Shown here: positions 54,836-64,000 of the stretch, one piece after another | Layout of the letters: every line of letters begins with the position of its first letter | Position numbering within the stretch: position 1 is the stretch's first letter | Origin: Harmothoe impar | Lineage: Eukaryota > Annelida > Polychaeta > Phyllodocida > Polynoidae | Length of the DNA: 64,000 bases | NCBI GenBank assembly: GCA_947462335.1 | Contig: OX381708.1 | Location: 1,054,001-1,118,000, forward strand | Reading direction: 5' to 3' | Made by a program: the position numbers and the translations under genes | Notes under the pieces: generated by a model | What the model saw: the letters and a program-made list of their open reading frames with translations, nothing else | Told to the model about the DNA's origin: nothing | The model's database searches: none

Positions 54836-55240
54836 CTGCCAAGATGGCTGTAGAAAACTCAAGATTGTCTGATTTCCTTGTGTGATAAATGGACAATAGG
54901 GTTTTCTAGGATGTAGAATCCATTTTCAGGCTTAGATTTTCAGTCCGGGAAATTTCCAAGATGGCTGCCAAGATGGCCACCAAAAACTCAAAATTGTCTG
55001 ATTCCTTGTGTGATACATGGATAGTAGGGTTTTCTGGGATGCAGAATCCATTTTCATGCTCAGATTTTCAATCGGGGAAATTTCCAAGATGGCTGCCAAG
55101 ATGGCTGTAGAAAACTCAAGATTGTCTGATTTCCTTGTGTGATACATGGATAATAGGGTTTTCTAGGATGTAGAATCCATTTTCAGGCTTAGATTTTCAA
55201 TCCGGGAAATTTCCAAGATGGCTGCCAAGATGGCCTCCAA
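54836..55240. repeat. 129-bp tandem repeat, three copies, with AAGATGGC clusters
   Basis: Units begin CTGCCAAGATGGCTGTAG at 54836, 54965, 55093 and partially 55222. Each joint carries one or two AAGATGGC words, which resemble the YY1 binding core (AAGATGGCGGC). The repeat ends about 340 bases before METTL25 coding exon 1. Confidence 0.9.
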
Positions 55241-55479
55241 GAACTATACCAGCGGCAGTAAAACCAATAAAAATCAAAAAGATTTAGCTAAGTGCATGTA
55301 AGTTAACTGACCATGCAGTATTGCTGCAAACCATCACATATGAATTGCAGTAGAACCCTAGACACACCAAAAAGCATAAATCTATGCCCCTTCGTTTTCT
55401 CACCTGTAGTTCATAACAATCCTATAAAAACCCAAAGCCACTACGGCTTTGCCGTAAAATCCTTGAATTTGTCCCCTTG

Positions 55480-55574
55480 TTCTGTGTTGCAGTGAGATGT
55501 CTGTTATTCTGTGTTGCAGTGAGATGTCTGTTATTCTGTATTGTAGAGAGATGTCTGTTATTCTGTTGTTGTAG
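55480..55574 (+). repeat. 27-bp repeat at METTL25 exon 1 acceptor, cluster 3
   Basis: About four units ending at the true acceptor GTTGTAG (55568-55574). Upstream unit ATGs are out of frame with METTL25 and would run into the TAG of the acceptor itself. Confidence 0.93.
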
Positions 55575-56154
55575 TGAGATGTCTGCCCCCAGCAGACAGA
55601 GGGTGGAGGAGACCCTGGGCCGCCTGCTGCTCTTCCTGCAGGACCTGCTGCCGCTCGCCAACACCCACGTGGCAGACTTCCTGCTAGACGAGGCCTGGAC
55701 GCGCCTGGTGCCTCCCGCCATGCACACCCAGCTCCTGGCACTCAGCCACGACCAGCTCGCTAAACTACCCAGTGGCCACCTCTACGACCTGAGTGTGTTA
55801 GGGGGTGACTGTACGCCAGAAAATACCCTCAGCGACACTCACCAAAGTCACAGTGAAGATGGCCCCCACAAAGTGTTGAAGGATGTGTCGAGTCCTGCAC
55901 GGACCCGCTGGGACCGGACGAGGCGCCCCGAGTGGCGTCATCGTGAGCTGGAGTCGTTCATTGTGGAGGCCCAGAGTCTGACACTGCCGTATCTGGGGGT
56001 TCTGACGGAGGTGGATGACTTGGTACAAACATGGGGCAGCACGCAGACCGGGAAGGTGTTTGTGGGAGAGTTCATGTCAGAGAAGAAGAAGCACGAGGTG
56101 GACATCATGGCCGACGTGTGTGCCGTCATCGCCTCCCACTGCCAAACTGACACC
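55575..56154 (+). CDS. METTL25: METTL25 coding exon 1
   Basis: The exon starts after TTGTAG, with the ATG at 55579. It codes for residues 1-192, beginning MSAPSRQRVEETLGRLLLFL. LLPLANTHVADFLLDEAW matches human DALSISNAHTVDFYTESVW, and EFMSEKKKHEVDIMADV matches EFMNMKKSHEVQAMSEL. Donor ACC|GTGAGT, phase 0. The acceptor implies an untranslated exon upstream. Confidence 0.92.
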
Positions 56155-59100
56155 GTGAGTTAAGTTTTAACTTCCAATTAGTCCCTTTCAAGTTTTTGTA
56201 GCTGGAATATACAATTTTATTGTTTTCTGTACTCCTTATTTAAGAATCTTAGATCTATATCTAGATACAAATAAAAATGTATGTATATATCATCTTTTTT
56301 TACACACCTCACATTTTATGATTCAGGTGTTGGATATCGGCAGTGGGCGCGGCTACCTGAGCTCCCACCTGAGCCTGATGCACGGGTTGTCTGTGCTGGC
56401 CGTCGACTCGTCCAGCGTCAACACACACAGCGCACAGACGCGCAACCAGCGCCTGCAGAAACACTGGTCAGGGCTGGTGCGTAACGCCAACAGCCACAAC
56501 AGCAGTAAAGGGACCAACAACAAAAACACCAACAAAGGGGCTAACAACAAAAACACAAATAAAGGAGCTAACAAGCAGAGCAATAAGGGGTCCAACCCAG
56601 GCATTAAGGACACTGGGACAATGGACAGTGGGGAGTCTATATCAGCAAACACTGACACCAGTCAGAAAGATGACATGACAGAGTTAGACACACACCAGGA
56701 GGTCAGTGCAGAAAGGACTCCCCAACCTGCAGAGACAAGTAGAAGGGTGGCCGGCACGTCAGGGGACGCGTCATCAGTGGACAAACCCTCAGAAGCTGCT
56801 GAGGAAAGGACAAGTAGTGGAGCTGTGTCAGGGAGTGAGGACAGGACAAGTAGTGAAGCTGTGTCAAGGAGTGAGGACAGGACAAGTAGTGAACCTAACT
56901 CAGCTGCAGCTGTGTCAGAGTGTGCTAAGGCCCAGTGTGTGCAGATCACACAGTTTATCACACCCGAGACCGACCTGCGTGCCCTGGTACGCCTCCACCT
57001 CCCGCACCGGGTGGCGCCACACCACGACGGTCAGGGTGCACCGCGCGGGGCGTGTGGGGAGGTGAGGGACTCTGTGTTACTGACCGGCCTCCACACGTGT
57101 GGCAACCTGGCCAGCAGCATGCTTGACATATTCTGTAGCAGCGGTTCTCGTGGGCCAGCAGGCAGCGAGGTGTCAGTGGGTGGGGGGGCAGGTAGCGGGG
57201 GGGCAGGTAGCGGGGGGGCAGGAGGCAGCGGGGCAGGCAGCGAGGTGTCAGTGGGCGGGGGGGCAGGCAGCGGGGCGGTGGCAGTGTGTAACGTGGGCTG
57301 CTGCTACCACCACCTGGACGAGGCCTTCCTACAGGGACCCTTTGAAGCTGAAGGTACGGTAGCCATCAATTCATGTTGCTATTTATACCCAGAATGGACA
57401 ATAGCTTTAGATATTTCTATGATTTCACCATAATTGTATAAGACCACTTTTCCATCTACAAAATCCATTAACAAAAAAAATTCGTTGAAAAGAAAAGAAT
57501 TCACTCGCGCACACTATTTTGGAAAAGTGAAATCCAATGACCAACTCTTTTTTGGGGTGTGGCCTAAAGAAAGGAAATGTAGTTTTTGTATCAGTTATAA
57601 AATTGTATGAATTGCGCTGTCAAAGTTGAAAAATTAATCAATTCTGGTGTGAATGAAGTTGTATCTGTCCTGTGTATGTTATAGGATGTCCGTCCCACTT
57701 TGGGTTCCCGATGAGTCAGTTCCTGACATGTCGTGGAGTTCAGCTGGGGAGGAACGCGCGGATGTTAGCCTCACAGACACCTGCACGCATGGCAACCACC
57801 GCACTGGTAAGCTGTTTTACCTCAAAATGACCGAGATAAAGAAGAAGAAAACCTGCTAGAAAAAAATCAGTGCAGTGAGCTTTTAGAGGCCTGGGTTATT
57901 AATCATAGTAATCACAGTGAAGTCATAATGCTTATACAGATTTCTCAAAAGTCCCTGTTTTACACTTACAGGTATCCCACAAGTCCCTGTTTTACAGGTA
58001 TCCCACAAGTCCCTGTTTTACACTTACAGGTATCCCACAAGTCCCTATTTTACATGTATCCCACAAGTCCCTGTTTTACAGGTATCCCACAAGTCCCTGT
58101 TTTACAGGTATCCCACAAGTCCCCGTTTTACACTTACATGTATCCCACAAGTCCCTGTTTTACAGGTATCCCACAAGTCCCTGTTTTACACTTACAGGTA
58201 TCCCACAAGTCCCTGTTTTACAGGTATCCCATAAGTCCCTGTTTTACACTTACAGGTATCCCACAAGTCCCTGTTTTACACTTACAGGTATCCCACAAGT
58301 CCCTGTTTTACACTTACAGGTATCCCACAAGTCCCTGTTTTACATGTATCCCACAAGTCCCTGTTTTACAGGTATCCCACAAGTCCCTGTTTTACACTTA
58401 CAGGTATCCCACAAGTCCCTGTTTTACACTTACAGGTATCCCACAAGTCCCTGTTTTACACTTACATGTATCCCACAAGTCCCTGTTTTACACTTACAGG
58501 TATCCCACAAGTCCCTGTTTTACACTTACATGTATCCCACAAGTCCCTGTTTTACACTTACATGTATCCCACAAGTCCCTGTTTTACACTTACATGTATC
58601 CCACAAGTCCCTGTTTTACACTTACAGGTATCCCACAAGTCCCTGTTTTACACTTACATGTATCCCACAAGTCCCTGTTTTACACTTACATGTATCCCAC
58701 AAGTCCCTGTTTTACATGTATCCCACAAGTCCCTGTTTTACATTTACAGGTATCCCACAAGTCTCTGTTTTACACTTACAGGTATCCCACAAGTCCCTGT
58801 TTTACACTTACATGTATCCCACAAGTCTCTGTTTTACATTTACATGTATCCCACAAGTCCCTGTTTTACACTTACATGTATCCCACAAGTCCCTGTTTTA
58901 CACTTACAGGTATCCCACAAGTCCCTGTTTTACACTTACAGGTATCCCACAAGTCCCTGTTTTACACTTACAGGTATCCCACAAGTCCCTGTTTTACACT
59001 TACAGGTATCCCACAAGTCCCTGTTTTACAGGTATCCCACAAGTCCCTGTTTTACAGGTATCCCACAAGTCCCTGTTTTACATTTACAGGTATCCCACAA

Positions 59101-62100
59101 GTCCCTGTTTTACACTTACAGGTATCCCACAAGTCCCTGTTTTACACTTACATGTATCCCACAAGTCCCTGTTTTACACTTACATGTATCCCACAAGTCC
59201 CTGTTTTACACTTACAGGTATCCCACAAGTCCCTGTTTTACACTTACATGTATCCCACAAGTCCCTGTTTTACACTTACAGGTATCCCACAAGTCCCTGT
59301 TTTACAGGTATCCCACAAGTCCCTGTTTTACATTTACATGTATCCCACAAGTCCCTGTTTTACACTTACATGTATCCCACAAGTCCCTGTTTTACACTTA
59401 CAGGTATCCCACAAGTCCCTGTTTTACATGTATCCCACAAGTCCCTGTTTTACATGTATCCCACAAGTCCCTGTTTTACACTTACAGGTATCCCACAAGT
59501 CCCTGTTTTACACTTACATGTATCCCACAAGTCCCTGTTTTACACTTACATGTATCCCACAAGTCCCTGTTTTACACTTACATGTATCCCACAAGTCCCT
59601 GTTTTACACTTACATGTATCCCACAAGTCCCTGTTTTACACTTACATGTATCCCACAAGTCCCTGTTTTACACTTACATGTATCCCACAAGTCCCTGTTT
59701 TACACTTACAGGTATCCCACAAGTCCCTGTTTTACACTTACATGTATCCCACAAGTCCCTGTTTTACACTTACAGGTATCCCACAAGTCCCTGTTTTACA
59801 CTTACATGTATCCCACAAGTCCCTGTTTTACACTTACATGTATCCCACAAGTCCCTGTTTTACACTTACATGTATCCCACAAGTCCCTGTTTTACACTTA
59901 CAGGTATCCCACAAGTCCCTGTTTTACACTTACATGTATCCCACAAGTCCCTGTTTTACACTTACAGGTATCCCACAAGTCCCTGTTTTACACTTACAGG
60001 TATCCCACAAGTCCCTCTTTTACACTTACATGTATCCCACAAGTCCCTGTTTTACACTTACAGGTATCCCACAAGTCCCTGTTTTACAGGTATCCCACAA
60101 GTCCCTGTTTTACATTTACAGGTATCCCACAAGTCCCTGTTTTACACTTACATGTATCCCACAAGTCCCTGTTTTACACTTACAGGTATCCCACAAGTCC
60201 CTGTTTTACATTTACAGGTATCCCACAAGTCCCTGTTTTACAGGTATCCCACAAGTCCCTGTTTTACACTTACATGTATCCCACAAGTCCCTGTTTTACA
60301 CTTACAGGTATCCCACAAGTCCCTGTTTTACACTTACAGGTATCCCACAAGTCCCTGTTTTACACTTACAGGTATCCCACAAGTCCCTGTTTTACACTTA
60401 CAGGTATCCCACAAGTCCCTGTTTTACACTTACAGGTATCCCACAAGTCCCTGTTTTACACTTACAGGTATCCCACAAGTCCCTGTTTTACACTTACAGG
60501 TATCCCACAAGTCCCTGTTTTACACTTACAGGTATCCCACAAGTCCCTGTTTTACACTTACAGGTATCCCACAAGTCCCTGTTTTACATGTATCCCACAA
60601 GTCCCTGTTTTACAGGTATCCCACAAGTCCCTGTTTTACACTTACATGTATCCCACAAGTCCCTGTTTTACACTTACATGTATCCCACAAGTCCCTGTTT
60701 TACATGTATCCCACAAGTCCCTGTTTTACACTTACATGTATCCCACAAGTCCCTGTTTTACATGTATCCCACAAGTCCCTGTTTTACACTTACAGGTATC
60801 CCACAAGTCCCTGTTTTACACTTACATGTATCCCACAAGTCCCTGTTTTACATGTATCCCACAAGTCCCTGTTTTACACTTACATGTATCCCACAAGTCC
60901 CTGTTTTACATGTATCCCACAAGTCCCTGTTTTACACTTACAGGTATCCCACAAGTCCCTGTTTTACACTTACAGGTATCCCACAAGTCACTGTTTTACA
61001 GATATCCCACAAGTCCCTGTTTTACACTTACAGATTTCCCACAAGTCCCTGTTTTACATGTATCCCACAAGTCCCTGTTTTACACTTACATGTATCCCAC
61101 AAGTCCCTGTTTTACACTTACAGGTATCCCACAAGTCCCTGTTTTACACTTACAGGTATCCCACAAGTCCCTGTTTTACACTTACAGGTATCCCACAAGT
61201 CCCTGTTTTACATGTATCCCACAAGTCCCTGTTTTACACTTACATGTATCCCACAAGTCCCTGTTTTACATGTATCCCACAAGTCCCTGTTTTACACTTA
61301 CATGTATCCCACAAGTCCCTGTTTTACACTTACATGTATCCCACAAGTCCCTGTTTTACATGTATCCCACAAGTCCCTGTTTTACACTTACAGGTATCCC
61401 ACAAGTCCCTGTTTTACACTTACAGGTATCCCACAAGTCCCTGTTTTACACTTACAGGTATCCCACAAGTCCCTGTTTTACATGTATCCCACAAGTCCCT
61501 GTTTTACATGTATCCCACAAGTCCCTGTTTTACATTTACATGTATCCCACAAGTCCCTGTTTTACAGGTATCCCACAAGTCCCTGTTTTACATTTACAGG
61601 TATCCCACAAGTCCCTGTTTTACAGGTATCCCACAAGTCCCTGTTTTACACTTACATGTATCCCACAAGTCCCTGTTTTACAGGTATCCCACAAGTCCCT
61701 GTTTTACACTTACATGTATCCCACAAGTCCCTGTTTTACACTTACATGTATCCCACAAGTCCCTGTTTTACACTTACAGGTATCCCACAAGTCCCTGTTT
61801 TACATGTATCCCACAAGTCCCTGTTTTACATGTATCCCACAAGTCCCTGTTTTACAGATATCCCACAAGTCCCTGTTTTACACTTACAGGTATCCCACAA
61901 GTCCCTGTTTTACACTTACATGTATCCCACAAGTCCCTGTTTTACAGGTATCCCACAAGTCCCTGTTTTACACTTACAGGTATCCCACAAGTCCCTGTTT
62001 TACACTTACAGGTATCCCACAAGTCCCTGTTTTACACTTACAGGTATCCCACAAGTCCCTGTTTTACACTTACAGGTATCCCACAAGTCCCTGTACTACC

Positions 62101-63829
62101 GGGCGTTGCTGCAGGTGATGCTACGTGACCTGACGGGAGAGGTGAGTGACGACTGGCACGTCGGCAAGATCTACGCCAAGAGTCACGACTTCACAGACTA
62201 CGCCCAACGCGCCCTGAAAAAACTACACATTGACGACGGAGGGAAGGTAAAGGACTTTAACATTTTGTTTGAAAACAAGATGGTTGGCTGTATAGGGAAG
62301 AATTCTTGTATGTATTGAGATGTATAATACCAAATATCCTCTTAATAGATGATAAGATTTCCATAAGGTTCTGTGAAACTCTTCTCCTCCTGTTTGATGA
62401 TACTTTGATTAAGCCATCTGCAGTGCTGCCACATTATGTAAAACTTTTGGGGAAATTACCCTATAATTTATCTCTAATCATGTTTAATTATTCCTTATGC
62501 TTTGAGCTGTTGATACTCAAACCTTGCATTGATCCACCTTCATTGACTGCCTTTACCAGTGGACGCGTGACTTTGTGGAGGGGTATGAAGCCCGGTTTGC
62601 GGCGGACCAGGCCCGCCTGACGGCCTTTGTCCAGCTGCGGGCGGCCCTGGCCCCCGTCATAGAGACCTTCATCCTGCTGGACCGCCTGCTGTACCTGCTA
62701 CAACAGGTCGGTACACTTCTGTAAGGCCGTTTTATTTTGATAACTTGGACTACGGATCCGCCGCCCAGATTTTTGGCATTTTGCAAAAAAGAAAAAGGTT
62801 TTTTGTTTTTCCCTCTGAGAATTTTTGAAATTTTTTACCAAAAAGAAAAAAGTCCCTGTTGACCAGCAAAAGGTGGAATGAGGTCATTCAGATTGGGGAT
62901 ATTTCTCAACATACCTTCATTAGATTACTCAAAAATGAGGTTTTCCATGCTCTTTTTTTTGCCTTTTTTTTTGCCTCTGCCATTTGGGAATTTTCGGTAC
63001 TCCAGGTGGTGTGTAAAGCAGCTTTTTCTTTCCCCCCCCCCCTCTGCCCTCCCAAAATATTTACAGTAAAAGCCTGTAATCCAAGTTATCAAAAAAAAGG
63101 GTAGCCTAACTCTACTGCCCCCAGTTCGCGAAGCAAATTTAATCTGCTTGAAGCAGTCAATTTAGCTCCAGCAGATTAGCTTAAGCAGATCCCAGTTCAT
63201 GAAAGGTCACCATTTGCTTGAATATCCAGATAAGCAGATGGCTGGTTTGCTTGACTTTCCAACAGAGCAGCCATCTGCTTGAAAATTTAAGCCCAAAAAT
63301 CTAAGCAGAAACCCAAGCAGTTCAGGTACTTTAATATAAGCTGTTTCGTGACCCGCAACTTTCAAAAAGCTGAGCCTGAGCTTAACATAGCAGATGGGGT
63401 CTGCTTGAGCTTATTATGTTTTATGAACTGGGGCCTGTAGTGGTTTTATAAACTATTGTCTATGAATGATAGTGCTTTGGAAATTTGCAACAAACTCATT
63501 TAGAATAAATGACAACAACTTGGCATAGAGTGATGTAAGACTTAGAGAAGGTCTTGTTTCCTGATTGATATGAGGGTCTTTGAAAGTGAGGGTCTATATT
63601 ATGTAAGTTACTACAATGTATTAGAGAATATCTTTTTTCCTTATGGAGTAGATTGTAGTAAAACAGTTTTCATGTCCTCCTTGTGTCTCCCATCATTCCC
63701 AGAAGGCCACATTGCTGACCTCAGATCTCCCTTGTATTTCAGGAAGTTGTGTCAGAGGCTCATTTAGTGCAGCTGTTTGACCCCGTGACCTCTCCGCGCT
63801 GCTACGGTCTCATTGCCACACGCAGATAA
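55579..63829 (+). CDS. METTL25: METTL25 orthologue (SAM-dependent methyltransferase), six coding exons
   Basis: METTL25 is a class I SAM-dependent methyltransferase-like protein whose substrate I do not know to be settled. Coding exons are 55579-56154, 56327-57353, 57685-57806, 62088-62246, 62560-62706 and 63743-63829: 2,118 bases, 705 residues, all phases consistent. Human METTL25 is about 603 residues. The SAM-binding motif DIGSGRGYLS is at 195-204 and the following acidic position is in AVDSS (about 219). GLHTCGNLA lies at 446-454 and CNVGCCYH at 513-520; both are family hallmarks. The extra length comes from a low-complexity linker (about 251-395) and a Gly/Ser-rich insert (about 466-509). 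The AVDSSSVNTHS stretch fits METTL25 better than METTL25B/RRNAD1. Intron 3 contains a 4.1-kb minisatellite of its own acceptor. Confidence 0.93.
56327..57353 (+). CDS. METTL25: METTL25 coding exon 2 (SAM-binding core)
   Basis: The exon has 1,027 bases, residues 193-535, phase 0 in and 1 out. It contains DIGSGRGYLS, GLHTCGNLA and CNVGCCYH. Between them are two in-frame coding repeats: 27-base units coding for NNKNTNKGA (56515-56580) and 36-base units coding for EDRTSSEAVSRS-like peptides (56805-56900). A GGAGSG-type insert (57150-57280) separates the last two motifs. Confidence 0.93.
57354..57684. other. METTL25 intron 2, unique
   Basis: 331 bases, AT-rich, GT...AG borders, no repeat or element recognised. 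Confidence 0.6.
57685..57806 (+). CDS. METTL25: METTL25 coding exon 3
   Basis: The exon has 122 bases, residues 535-575, phase 1 in and 0 out. It codes for FGFPMSQFLTCRG and LGRNARMLASQTPARMA, matching human WGFPMCHYLKEE and CGRNARMSACLALERVA. Acceptor TTATAG|GATG, donor CTG|GTAAGC. Confidence 0.92.
57948..62087 (+). repeat. 4.1-kb minisatellite of METTL25 exon 4 acceptor, roughly 135 units of 32/26 bp
   Basis: Core GGTATCCCACAAGTCCCTGT. Each unit carries the acceptor CACAAG and the first seven exon bases TCCCTGT, plus TTACAG|GTATCC, which looks like an acceptor and donor back to back. The unit has 32 bases, or 26 when CACTTA is absent, and T/G alternates at TACA(T/G)GTATCC. Neither length is a multiple of 3, and no unit contains a stop in the plus-strand frames, so all three frames stay open for more than 1,200 codons. 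Confidence 0.96.
62088..62246 (+). CDS. METTL25: METTL25 coding exon 4
   Basis: The exon has 159 bases, residues 576-628, phase 0 on both sides. It codes for SLYYRALLQVMLRDL and WHVGKIYAKSHDFTDYAQRA, like human SLFYRAVLQDIIKD and HVGKIYSKCSSFLDYVRRS. Its acceptor CACAAG|TCCCTGT is the last unit of the intron 3 array. Confidence 0.93.
62560..62706 (+). CDS. METTL25: METTL25 coding exon 5
   Basis: The exon has 147 bases, residues 629-677, phase 0 on both sides. It codes for LAPVIETFILLDRLLYLLQQ, matching human LAPCIETLILLDRLCYLKEQ. Acceptor TACCAG|TGG, donor CAG|GTCGGT. Confidence 0.93.
62728..63101. mobile_element. MITE of about 374 bp in METTL25 intron 5
   Basis: GTTTTATTTTGATAACTTGG (from 62729) and CCAAGTTATCAAAAAAAAGG (to 63100) are imperfect inverted repeats, also pairing GGACTAC with GTAATCC. 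The inside is rich in A and T runs. Target duplication not clear. Confidence 0.6.
63115..63437. mobile_element. MITE of 323 bp, TIR with CCCCAGTTC, TA target
   Basis: CTGCCCCCAGTTCGCGAA and TTATGAACTGGGGCCTG are imperfect inverted repeats flanked by TA on each side. The inside has many AGCAGAT / ATCTGCTTGA words in both orientations. Confidence 0.65.
63743..63829 (+). CDS. METTL25: METTL25 coding exon 6 (stop)
   Basis: The exon has 87 bases, residues 678-705 plus TAA. It codes for LVQLFDPVTSPRCYGLIATR, matching human LVKLFDPVKSPRCYAVIALK. Acceptor TTTCAG|GAAG. No AATAAA is visible in the remaining 171 bases, so the 3' UTR probably continues beyond the window. Confidence 0.93.
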   Translation, partial: EVVSEAHLVQLFDPVTSPRCYGLIATRR

Positions 63830-64000
63830 TGAATGCTCCCCGTGAGGACGAGATGGCTGTGTAGTTGTGTCGCTCCCTGGTGCAGGACACTGGGAGCTTG
63901 TGCCCACAAGACATTTTTTATGCTATATGCAATTGTTACTGTTCACCAGTCCTTCCATAGAGAGAAGGAGCAAATATTTATATAACATAAATTCTCGTGT

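Noticed and set aside
57928..62318. Three overlapping frames of 1,220-1,396 codons (SHKSLFYTY..., IPQVPVLHL...)
   Set aside because: They are the same stop-free 32/26-bp minisatellite read in three frames inside METTL25 intron 3. No protein-like conservation; only the last part overlaps the real exon 4.
1..64000. tRNA, rRNA or snRNA genes
   Set aside because: I looked for tRNA A/B-box patterns and conserved rRNA words while reading and saw none. A covariance-model scan would be decisive.

Overview
This window is animal nuclear DNA, most likely from an amphioxus (Branchiostoma). It holds spliced genes with GT-AG introns, transposons of typical marine-invertebrate kinds, and a remarkable load of minisatellites sitting on exon-intron borders. 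I recall, without being able to check, that minisatellites repeating splice borders were described in amphioxus under the name 'mirages'; this is the main reason for naming that group. The species call is inference.

Two genes lie head to head. On the minus strand a CIP2A orthologue (PP2A inhibitor, armadillo-like N-terminus, coiled-coil C-terminus) runs from a start codon at 41988 down to 809. Nineteen coding exons join with consistent splice phases into 881 codons without a stop; the last coding exon(s) lie beyond the left edge. On the plus strand a METTL25 orthologue (class I SAM methyltransferase) runs from a start codon at 55579 to a stop at 63829 in six coding exons, 705 codons. Both first coding exons start at a 3' splice site only four bases before the ATG, so both genes probably have untranslated 5' exons somewhere in 43-55 kb.

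Most of the rest is intron. In 16 of the 19 CIP2A introns entering or leaving the visible exons, and in two METTL25 introns, there are tandem arrays or partial duplications next to a splice site. In many of them every unit repeats the 5' or 3' splice site plus 8-55 bases of the neighbouring exon. The largest arrays are 949-4041, 22290-28510, 39838-41541 and 57948-62087. They create very long but meaningless open frames, up to about 1,400 codons.

Two young retroelements are present. A 5,085-bp tyrosine-recombinase retrotransposon (Ngaro/PAT-like, 33344-38428, plus strand) has gag, RT-RNase H and recombinase frames and split direct repeats A1...B1-A2-B2. It sits inside one minisatellite unit with no target duplication. 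A 4,968-bp Ty3/gypsy element (47706-52673, minus strand) has identical 158-bp LTRs and a TGCAT target duplication, and carries an in-frame stop at the start of RT. Several non-autonomous DNA transposons with terminal inverted repeats (TIRs) fill other introns and the intergenic region, including one nested inside another at 43001-43828, a 303-bp near-perfect hairpin at 54174-54476 and a small palindromic family with four copies. I found no rRNA, tRNA or CRISPR array.
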